7,828 nt of DNA, taken from positions 1 through 7,828 of the forward strand of contig CAMKMR010000074.1 in assembly GCA_946413945.1 (NCBI GenBank). Reading direction: 5' to 3'. This DNA comes from an uncultured Lachnospiraceae bacterium. GTDB taxonomy: Bacteria > Bacillota > Clostridia > Lachnospirales > Lachnospiraceae. Of the stretch, positions 1 through 6,079 are shown one piece after another (the first letter of the stretch is position 1; the number at the start of each line of letters is the position of its first letter). The notes under the pieces were generated by a model. That model had not been told where the DNA came from and made no database searches. It was given only the letters and a program-made list of their open reading frames with translations. The translations under genes were made by a program, and so were the position numbers.

Positions 1-1052
1 AGTGCTTCATCAGTATGAACCACTGTCTCACTATAAATAACAACTATTCCTTCTGCCAGTTTTTCTGACGGATCATGTGTCACCCTGTGCATACTCTTTA
101 AAACAGCTGTTTCTTCCGGACTATAATGTCCCACAATCTCGTAATCATTTATATTTTCTGTATTTTCTGAAAGAACATCTGTTACTGCTTCATAATCCAT
201 ATTACCAGCATTTTCTGAAAGTAGATCCGTAGCCGCTTTTGGATTTATATTACTACCATCTTCCGACAGTAGATCCGTTGCCGCTTCCGGATTTATATTA
301 TTCAATACTTCCGTTGCCGCTTCTGAATCCAGATCACTTGCCTTTTTTGACAGTAGATCCGTTGCTACTTCATCTTCCGGCTCTGCAAGTACTTCCGTTG
401 CTGCTTCATCTTCCGGCTCTGCAAGTACTTCCGTTGCTGCTTCATCTTCCGGCTCTGCAAGTACTTCCGTTGCCTCGTCATCCGGTTCTGTATATAAATC
501 AGCTGTATCAGCTTCTACTGTTTTATTTTCTATATCAGCAGTTTTATCATCTACCGAAAGCTGCTGAACTTTATCTTTATTCTGCTCATTTAAAGCCTGT
601 TCATTGGAATAAAGATTTGCAGTTGTTTCTTCGCTTTTAGCTTCAAGCTCAGCAAACACACCCATTCTTTCTTTTTCAATTTTTTTAGAAGCTTCCGCAG
701 CAGCCATAGCAGCAATCCTCGATTCTTCCTTACTGCTCATGCCACCTGTATTCTTAATAAATGGCTCTGCCTTATGTTTCTTTATACCAGTCTTTTTATG
801 TTTCTCTTTCGCACTTGTAACACTCGCTTCTCTGGCTTTAATAAGATTCCTTGTATTATGGATAGCTTCCTGTTTCGACTTACTTTCATAACCCGTTTTT
901 CTGATCTGCTCAATAGCTCTTTTCTCAGCCCGTCCGGTAACTACACCGAAAACTTTTGGGATTTTTAATAAAAAGAAGAGCAACACTGCAAGTATAAAAA
1001 ATACGACCGCTGCTATGAGGCCGCCTATGAACATCAATCTATATACGCCCAT
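1..1052 (-). CDS. Single-pass membrane protein with Thr-x-x-Leu repeat tail (partial, off left edge)
   Basis: 350 codons are visible without a stop before the frame leaves the window. Residues 5-30 form one hydrophobic helix followed by Lys/Arg-rich sequence (KKHK, EKR), so the rest should be cytoplasmic. Residues about 40-140 are charged and probably helical. Residues 183-296 carry acidic repeats built on EAATEVL and AATDLLSE; Thr195, 207, 219, 231, 247, 259, 275 and 291 each have Leu at +3, with spacings of 12 or 16 residues. Weaker matches are Thr144, 171, 183 and 315. Residues 305-350 look more ordered (IVVIYSETVVHTDEA) and may begin a folded domain. The start is firm: TAATG overlap with the kinase stop and a strong ribosome binding site. 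I do not recognise the family. Its position, cytoplasmic tail and Thr array suggest a kinase substrate and FHA docking scaffold; this is inferred. Confidence 0.9.
   Translation of the reverse strand, partial: MGVYRLMFIGGLIAAVVFFILAVLLFFLLKIPKVFGVVTGRAEKRAIEQIRKTGYESKSKQEAIHNTRNLIKAREASVTSAKEKHKKTGIKKHKAEPFIKNTGGMSSKEESRIAAMAAAEASKKIEKERMGVFAELEAKSEETTANLYSNEQALNEQNKDKVQQLSVDDKTADIENKTVEADTADLYTEPDDEATEVLAEPEDEAATEVLAEPEDEAATEVLAEPEDEVATDLLSKKASDLDSEAATEVLNNINPEAATDLLSEDGSNINPKAATDLLSENAGNMDYEAVTDVLSENTENINDYEIVGHYSPEETAVLKSMHRVTHDPSEKLAEGIVVIYSETVVHTDEA
165..485 (-). other. Acidic Thr-x-x-Leu motif array
   Basis: Residues 190-296 of the membrane protein. Core motif: acidic or Lys residue, one or two small residues, Thr, Glu or Asp, Val or Leu, Leu, then often Ser-Glu. 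Eight core copies keep Thr and the +3 Leu while the intervening linkers vary from acidic (EPEDE) to Asn-rich (NNINPE). Conservation of Thr and +3 Leu against varied linkers suggests selection on the motif itself. Confidence 0.8.
361..468 (-). repeat. Three 36-bp tandem units in the membrane-protein gene
   Basis: Units at 361-396, 397-432 and 433-468 encode the 12-residue period around EPEDEAATEVLA. The second and third are identical and the first differs by one base. Flanking copies are recognisable in protein but diverged in DNA. Near-identity indicates recent duplication and in-frame copy-number variation. Confidence 0.95.
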
Positions 1053-3160
1053 TAATTAGCCTCCCCCTCTTTTTTTGAATTTACGCTCTTTAAAGTTTCC
1101 ATATCAGAAACTCTCTTAAGCCAGTTAGATATTTTTTCTATTCCATTAACAGCTCTTCCCTTATCATATATACTGATAATTCTGTTAACTTCTGTTTTCG
1201 GCCACTTGGTAATATCATTTCCATACGATTCAACATAAGCATTGTAAAGGAAATTTAAATGTTCCGTGTATACCTTTGCCAGATAACTCGCTGCAGATTT
1301 TCCTTGTCCTGTAAGAACTTTTTCAGCCTGTTCGTAATTTTGAATAGCCTTTTCTTCATCTCCTAAAAGACCATATATTTCAGAAATCCTGCACATTTTA
1401 TTGGTATACGCCGTTCTATAAGCCGTAACAGTATCATTATCCGTTAAATCATCCGCCATACTTATATTTCCTATAGCCTGTGAAGCCACCTCATTACAAG
1501 CATTTATAGCCAGCTTATACATGGATCTATCATTTTTCCCAAGAGTATAATAGATTTCTGATAAGGAATTATTAAATTCATAATCAAATTCCGAAACATT
1601 GTCGCCATTGTAATTTCCAAGATCATCAAGCGCCTGGCTCATTACCGTTTCAGCTTTCTCAGCAACTCCATCTGTTTGTATGTAAGTCGCATATATCCTG
1701 CCTAGCATTTCATAGTTTATGAATTTCTGTTCATCTGTATTGATAAACTTATTCATATTATAGTCCGCAAAGCCATTTACCTGATCTATAAGATCACTTA
1801 CATTCACACTGTTACTTGAAAGGATAAATGAAATGCTTCCGTAATAGCTTGCCAATTCTCCATATTCCTGATCTGTTTTATCGATCATGCTAAAATATTT
1901 GTAAGCCGCATTATAATCTGACAACTCGGCAAAATATGCCAGTCCCAATCTGTATAACACTTCTGGATTCTTAGCAACAAATGCATTTTTATTATTTACC
2001 CTATTGGCAATCGTCGCGAGACCATCCGCAAGATTAAGTCCCTGATCTTCACTTATCTCTGCGTCTTTCGATGCATCTATATAAAGATCTATATAATTTA
2101 CATAAGCTGCAGCTTCATCTCCTTTAAGATCAAAAGCAAGCTTATATTGACCAGCTGCCTCCTTGTAATCCTTCTGAATCTTATACGAGTTGCCTTTATC
2201 AATATATGCCGTGTAATTTTCCTGGGTCACTCTCTGTATACCCTTATATCCAACCAAAGATACAACCGCACCGGCTATAGCAAGCCCTGCCGTTGTAACA
2301 AATATCGCAAATTTCTTTTTATTCTCTGCCCTGTATGAATCATCTAATTCTGTATAATGATCAAGGGCATAAAGAAGCTCGGAACATGACTGATATCTAT
2401 CATTTGGATTTGGCTGGGTACATTTTAAAATGATCTGCTCAAGTCCTGCCGAAAGTGAGTTATTCCAGCGTCTGATAGGTTTGATCTCATATGGCGGCTC
2501 GCAAGGATTCATACCTGTTACCATATGATACATTGTTGCACCCAGATTATAGATATCTGTTCTGGCGTCTGTCTTATATATTCCGCGGCCTTTTGAGTCC
2601 CCAAACTGTTCCGGTGCCGCATATCCGCGGGTTCCTAATGCTGTTGTATCAGCATTGCTTTCAATCGTATATTCCTTAGCTGTACCAAAGTCGATAAGTT
2701 TAACACCGCCTTCAGGTTTCAGCATTACATTTGCAGGTTTCATATCCCTGTAGATTATCGGAGGATTCATAGAATGCAGGTAATCAAGAGCCGATGCCAA
2801 TTCCTTCGACCACTCAATAACATCTTCCTGATTCTGTGCCCCTTCTCTTTTAAGGATATCTGCTAAATTGGTTCCTTCTATGAAATCCATTACTACATAG
2901 ATAGTTCCCTTATTATTGATAATATCAACAATTCTAGGAAGAACAGGATGATCTACATTCTTTAAAATGTTAGCCTCTCGTTCAAGTCCTTTTAAAAGTG
3001 TTGCCGTACTTTTTGAGCCATCATTTTTCATCTCCTTGATTGCCCACTGCTTATTAAGTCGGTGATCAAGAGCAAGATAGACTATAGACATGCCCCCTCG
3101 GCCTATCTCTTTTAAAATCTCATATTTATCATCTAAAATTGTACCTACTTTTGTCGCCAT
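1052..3160 (-). CDS. Hanks-type Ser/Thr protein kinase, one membrane segment, TPR-like extracytoplasmic domain
   Basis: 702 residues from the ATG at 3160. Kinase domain at about 13-268: Gly-rich loop GRGGMSIVY at 20-28, catalytic Lys42 in AIKE, catalytic loop YRDMKPANVM at 137-146 (Tyr replaces the His of HRD, but Asp139, Lys141 and Asn144 are intact), DFG at 157-159, activation loop with Thr172, Thr173 and Thr177, and the APE motif at 182-184. All catalytic residues are present, so it should be active. A KKK stop signal precedes a membrane helix at about 284-305, placing the kinase inside and residues about 310-702 outside by the positive-inside rule. The outer part has TPR-like helical pairs, clearest at 315-348, 400-432 and 585-618, and no PASTA repeats. 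It probably senses a protein or envelope ligand rather than muropeptides; this is inference. It sits between its phosphatase and a probable membrane substrate. Confidence 0.96.
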   Translation of the reverse strand: MATKVGTILDDKYEILKEIGRGGMSIVYLALDHRLNKQWAIKEMKNDGSKSTATLLKGLEREANILKNVDHPVLPRIVDIINNKGTIYVVMDFIEGTNLADILKREGAQNQEDVIEWSKELASALDYLHSMNPPIIYRDMKPANVMLKPEGGVKLIDFGTAKEYTIESNADTTALGTRGYAAPEQFGDSKGRGIYKTDARTDIYNLGATMYHMVTGMNPCEPPYEIKPIRRWNNSLSAGLEQIILKCTQPNPNDRYQSCSELLYALDHYTELDDSYRAENKKKFAIFVTTAGLAIAGAVVSLVGYKGIQRVTQENYTAYIDKGNSYKIQKDYKEAAGQYKLAFDLKGDEAAAYVNYIDLYIDASKDAEISEDQGLNLADGLATIANRVNNKNAFVAKNPEVLYRLGLAYFAELSDYNAAYKYFSMIDKTDQEYGELASYYGSISFILSSNSVNVSDLIDQVNGFADYNMNKFINTDEQKFINYEMLGRIYATYIQTDGVAEKAETVMSQALDDLGNYNGDNVSEFDYEFNNSLSEIYYTLGKNDRSMYKLAINACNEVASQAIGNISMADDLTDNDTVTAYRTAYTNKMCRISEIYGLLGDEEKAIQNYEQAEKVLTGQGKSAASYLAKVYTEHLNFLYNAYVESYGNDITKWPKTEVNRIISIYDKGRAVNGIEKISNWLKRVSDMETLKSVNSKKEGEAN
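1060..1067 (-). promoter_or_regulatory. Ribosome binding site of the Thr-repeat membrane protein, inside the kinase gene
   Basis: GGGGGAGG lies seven bases before the ATG at 1052 and within the last codons of the kinase gene. The kinase stop and this start overlap as TAATG, so the two genes are probably translationally coupled. Confidence 0.85.
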
Positions 3161-3169
3161 ACCCCTCAA

Positions 3170-3174
3170 CCTCT
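3170..3174 (-). promoter_or_regulatory. Ribosome binding site deciding the kinase start
   Basis: AGAGG ends nine bases before the ATG at 3160, and a second GAGGGG lies closer. For the alternative TTG at 3169 the AGAGG would be directly adjacent with no spacing, which is not functional. The ATG is therefore preferred. The AGAGG overlaps the TAG of the tandem stop codons just after the phosphatase, suggesting translational coupling. Confidence 0.7.
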
Positions 3175-3175
3175 A

Positions 3176-3946
3176 TCAGATGGTCTTAATAACAGAAACT
3201 GTTATATTGTCTGTTTCTTTCCTGTTTTTAACTACTTCCGTAAGATAAATACATCCAAATTTAAGTAATCCTTCTGTATTAGATACATTTGGTCCTAACT
3301 TTTCCATAACCTCTTCATCACTGATCTGATGTCTGAAACCATCTGAGCAAAGAAGATATACTGCATTTTTCTTTAATGTGCCTTTTAAAAAGTCTGGTTC
3401 AACAATATTCGATGCTCCAACACACTGTAACAATACGCTTCGTCTTGGATCTACCTTGGCCTGTTCTTCAGTCATTCTGCCCATGGCGATTTCTCTGGCA
3501 ACAAAGCTTTGGTCGTTCGTTATCTGGCGACATTTATCGCTCAATTCATAAATGCGACTATCACCCACATGTACGATATAATATTCTTCTCCGATCATCA
3601 GTATAGCTGATACCGTAGTTCCAAGCATTATGCCGTTCTGAGCTCCATATTTTCCAAGTCTTATGTTCTGCTCTTGGATTATCTCGTTCCATGCAGAATG
3701 AAGGCGAGACACATTGAACTCCCCTTGAGTTATCTCTTTTGTAAATTTCTTATCAAACCACTCGCAAAAGGCCATAATAAGTTCTTTACTTGCAAGTTCT
3801 CCCTTAGCAAGTCCTCCCATACCATCACACACAATAGAAAATGCGATTTTCCCCATTGGTGTATCTATGATCCTTATAGCAAGTGAATCCTGATTAGTAC
3901 TTTTCTTTATTCCAATATCCGTATTATATGTCGCAAGAAAATCCAT
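3176..3946 (-). CDS. PP2C-family (PPM) Ser/Thr protein phosphatase
   Basis: 256 residues, the usual length of a bacterial stand-alone PP2C catalytic domain, with no membrane segment. It removes phosphate from Ser/Thr using a metal-ion centre. Visible motifs in order: TNQDS at 17-21, CDGMGG at 40-45, GTT at 109-111, HVGDSR at 126-131, CSDG at 200-203, and TDN at 245-247. Asp20, Asp41, Asp202 and Asp246 are at the expected metal-binding positions and Asp129 fits the third-metal site, so it should be active. The ATG at 3946 follows GGGAG by seven bases. The gene ends in TGA immediately followed by TAG, 15 bases before the kinase ATG. This pairing is the standard eraser/writer arrangement of bacterial Hanks-type kinase loci. 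Likely substrates are the kinase itself, the FHA proteins and the Thr-repeat membrane protein, by inference from context. Confidence 0.97.
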   Translation of the reverse strand: MDFLATYNTDIGIKKSTNQDSLAIRIIDTPMGKIAFSIVCDGMGGLAKGELASKELIMAFCEWFDKKFTKEITQGEFNVSRLHSAWNEIIQEQNIRLGKYGAQNGIMLGTTVSAILMIGEEYYIVHVGDSRIYELSDKCRQITNDQSFVAREIAMGRMTEEQAKVDPRRSVLLQCVGASNIVEPDFLKGTLKKNAVYLLCSDGFRHQISDEEVMEKLGPNVSNTEGLLKFGCIYLTEVVKNRKETDNITVSVIKTI

Positions 3947-3991
3947 TAACCGTCTCCCAAAACTTTATCAGTTTATAAATAAATCCCACAA

Positions 3992-4017
3992 AACGCTGCC
4001 CAAAAAAGAGCAGCGTT
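3992..4017 (-). terminator. Terminator-like hairpin between FHA-B and the phosphatase
   Basis: On the minus strand an 8-bp perfect stem, AACGCTGC with GCAGCGTT, is extended by one G-U and one C-G pair around a TTTTTT loop. It begins six bases after the FHA-B stop codon. The tail is short: the stem ends in TT, followed by two more T and then GTGGG, so termination would be incomplete. A partial terminator or mRNA-stability hairpin that lowers phosphatase and kinase output relative to the FHA proteins is the likeliest reading. No convincing promoter is seen between the hairpin and the phosphatase. Confidence 0.6.
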
Positions 4018-4023
4018 GATCAA

Positions 4024-6039
4024 TTAATATCTTCTAAGATGGAAAGTAAATTCCTCATCTCCAAGTCTTACTGATGTTCCATCCTTTAAAAGCACCTCAA
4101 CACCTGGATCTAATTTTTCTCCATTAACATAAGTTCCATTAGTTGAAGCATTATCTCTTATATAACTTACTCCATTTTTCTTTATGATCACACAATGTAT
4201 ACGGCTTATAGCTGTATTTCCATCAATGGCATAATCTGCATGAAGTCTTGATTTTCCGATTTTAAATTCGTTCTTTGTAAAAAAGAGCCTTTCTCCAGTT
4301 CTTTCGCGAACAAAATTTGGTTCAGGTTTCCCCGTAATATTTGCTCCTAAAAGAGCTGATGTATCCCCTGTTGCCGCAAGCGAAGGCGCAGCCTTCATAT
4401 TAGCTCCAAGAGACTGTCTCAACTGATTTTCAATAGACTCCTGAGCAAGTTTTTCTGTCTCTTCTGTTGAAACTTCTATTCCACCCGCCTGCATATTAAT
4501 TCCAGACTGAAGAACCGGTTTTCCAGGCTGTGTATTATAGGCACTATAATCATTAGTTGCCTTCGCAACTGACTCCGGTAATATCTGCGGAGCTTTTTCT
4601 GAAACTGGTCCATCCGGTATGGTCGCTTCCTGTACCGGAGCTGCATTAACTTCTGGTGCTGGTGCTGCTGCCTGTTCTGGTACAGTTTTTACTTCTGGTG
4701 CTGGTGCTACTGGCTCTTCCACCTTAAGCTGCTCTGGAACAGCATTTTCTTTCTCAAGTTTTTCAGGCGCTGGATTTTCAACCTTTGCCGCCTCTTGAAC
4801 AAGTGGCATCTCTTTTTTAATTGGATCCGGTCTAAAGAGCTGAGCGTTATTTGCAGGAGATGGCTGATAACCAGGATTATTAAATACCGGCTGTGGCATA
4901 TTTGGATCAGCCATATTCATTGGGTTTGGATTCCCCATATTCATCTGGCTTGGCTGACCCATATTCACCTGGTTTGGATTTCCCATATTCACTGGATTTG
5001 GCTGGCCCATATTCACCTGGCTTGGCTGGCCCATATTCATTGGGTTTGGATTTCCCATATTCACTGGATTTGGCTGGCCCATATTCATTGGGTTTGGTTT
5101 TCCCATATTCACTGGATTTGGCTGGCCCATATTCATTGAGTTTGGATTTCCCATATTCACCTGGTTTGGCTGACCCATATTCATTGGGTTTGGATTCCCC
5201 ATATTCATTGGGTTTGGATTTCCCATATTCACCGGATTTGGCTGGCCCATATTCACCGGATTTGGCTGGCCCATATTCATTGGATTTGGATTTCCCATAT
5301 TCACTGGATTTGGCTGGCCAATGTTCATTTGACCTGAGTTAGCCGCTGTGATTGGGGCTTCCTGATGATTTGCACGATTCATCATTACAGCCATTTTATT
5401 TATCTTTATATTATTTCCTTCATTTACCTGAGCTAACGTTTCAGCCGCTTCTCCCACTTTCTTCTCTGAAACAGGAGCGTTAATATCCAAAAGCATCTCC
5501 GCAACAAGCGCTGTAAAACGACCTGCATCGAACTTAAATGCATTTAATTCTGTAAGGATCCTTGCGACATAATTATCCTTATCTTCTGCCTTAAATTTCA
5601 TTCGAGATACAATCTTTCTTAAGAAATCAGGCACTTCTGTCATATCGACTCTCTCTTCTTTCACCGGAATAAGGATACTTGTTGTAGCAAGTGTCTTTGG
5701 TTCAATGAAGATATAATTTTTATCCTTAACAATGCAGTTTACTGGAATTCCCTGACTTCCAACTGCATATGTATTCATAAGATTCTTAAGTATTGTAAGA
5801 ACTTCATATTTAGTGAATTCCTTATTAAGATATGCTGAAAGTGTAGGATAATCCGGAACACGCGATGTTACCTTTCTTACTCCATCTGCTTCTTCAATCT
5901 TAAATTCAGCGATCCCCTGTGTATTTTCCTTGTTATACCTCTGCTCTGCTCTCTCGTCCAATACATCTTCATTCTTAAAGATATATGCGATATTGATAAG
6001 TTCCCCTTCACTAGTAACATTTAAATCGTATTTATGCAT
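4024..6039 (-). CDS. FHA-B: DUF6382-like domain, 18-copy octapeptide repeat, Pro/Ala/Glu linker, C-terminal FHA domain
   Basis: 671 residues from the ATG at 6039; a TTG six codons earlier would overlap the ribosome binding site. Residues 1 to about 195 are a diverged copy of the FHA-A N-terminal domain, with YIFIEPKTLATTSILIPVK at 109-127 matching the FHA-A hallmark. IKIN at 211-214 opens a short conserved linker segment. Residues 238-381 are 18 octapeptides of the form [MV]NMG[QN]PNP, almost free of charge and of Thr or Tyr. Residues 382 to about 500 are rich in Pro, Ala and Glu. GDTSALLG at 558-565 precedes the FHA domain (572-671), which has FKIGKS at 592-597, SRIH at 612-615 and STNGTYVNG at 632-640, so all core phosphothreonine-binding motifs are present. 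It is cytoplasmic by absence of signal or membrane segments. It is probably a phospho-dependent adaptor; the repeat would act as a long flexible spacer or self-association region. This is inferred. Confidence 0.93.
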   Translation of the reverse strand: MHKYDLNVTSEGELINIAYIFKNEDVLDERAEQRYNKENTQGIAEFKIEEADGVRKVTSRVPDYPTLSAYLNKEFTKYEVLTILKNLMNTYAVGSQGIPVNCIVKDKNYIFIEPKTLATTSILIPVKEERVDMTEVPDFLRKIVSRMKFKAEDKDNYVARILTELNAFKFDAGRFTALVAEMLLDINAPVSEKKVGEAAETLAQVNEGNNIKINKMAVMMNRANHQEAPITAANSGQMNIGQPNPVNMGNPNPMNMGQPNPVNMGQPNPVNMGNPNPMNMGNPNPMNMGQPNQVNMGNPNSMNMGQPNPVNMGKPNPMNMGQPNPVNMGNPNPMNMGQPSQVNMGQPNPVNMGNPNQVNMGQPSQMNMGNPNPMNMADPNMPQPVFNNPGYQPSPANNAQLFRPDPIKKEMPLVQEAAKVENPAPEKLEKENAVPEQLKVEEPVAPAPEVKTVPEQAAAPAPEVNAAPVQEATIPDGPVSEKAPQILPESVAKATNDYSAYNTQPGKPVLQSGINMQAGGIEVSTEETEKLAQESIENQLRQSLGANMKAAPSLAATGDTSALLGANITGKPEPNFVRERTGERLFFTKNEFKIGKSRLHADYAIDGNTAISRIHCVIIKKNGVSYIRDNASTNGTYVNGEKLDPGVEVLLKDGTSVRLGDEEFTFHLRRY
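4027..4326 (-). other. FHA domain of FHA-B with its preceding GDTSALLG motif at 4345-4368
   Basis: The final 100 codons form the FHA fold with the canonical GK-S, SRxH and NGTxVNG motifs. Seven to fourteen residues ahead of it lies Asp-Thr-Ser-Ala-Leu-Leu, placing Leu at +3 of Thr560. A Thr-containing motif just ahead of an FHA domain is the arrangement of actinobacterial GarA and OdhI, whose ETTS motif is phosphorylated and then bound by the same FHA domain. That parallel is by layout, not by sequence identity. Confidence 0.7.
4897..5328 (-). repeat. 18 x 24-bp in-frame tandem repeat (octapeptide MNMGQPNP type)
   Basis: Eighteen consecutive 24-base units encode octapeptides with fixed Gly at position 4 and Pro at 6 (degenerate in the last unit, MNMADPNM). 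Position 1 alternates Met/Val, position 5 is mostly Gln or Asn, position 7 is Asn or occasionally Ser, and position 8 is Pro or Gln. The first unit has Ile at position 3. Met-x-Met occurs in eight units. Units differ by point substitutions but never break frame. The opposite strand is also open here, giving a false repeat protein. Confidence 0.97.
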
Positions 6040-6045
6040 ATATTT

Positions 6046-6051
6046 CTCCTT
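6046..6051 (-). promoter_or_regulatory. Ribosome binding site deciding the FHA-B start
   Basis: AAGGAG lies six bases upstream of the ATG at 6039. The alternative TTG start at 6057 would place this sequence inside the coding region (the codons AAG GAG), and no comparable site precedes that TTG. The ATG at 6039 is therefore the better start. Confidence 0.85.
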
Positions 6052-6079
6052 CCCCAATATAGTTTAGGCAGGTATTTTT

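Noticed and set aside
361..468. CRISPR-like direct repeats
   Set aside because: The units are contiguous with no spacers and encode an in-frame protein repeat.
239..640. Plus-strand ORF rich in Leu, Pro and His
   Set aside because: Antisense shadow of the acidic Thr repeats in the membrane-protein gene, which has a strong start and continuous frame.
2735..2752. Kinase as a pseudokinase because HRD is YRD
   Set aside because: Only the His is replaced; catalytic Asp139, Lys141, Asn144, the DFG Asp and Lys42 are present, so activity is expected.
3947..3991. Possible promoter upstream of the phosphatase (TATAAA- or GATAAA-like -10)
   Set aside because: AT-rich sequence gives a -10-like match but no acceptable -35 at 16-18 bases; the upstream position falls in or near the hairpin.
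4795..5342. Plus-strand ORFs of repetitive HIHWVWI or PYSLGL type
   Set aside because: They are opposite-strand readings of the 24-bp repeat in FHA-B; a 24-base period keeps all frames open. They lack a ribosome binding site and any fold.
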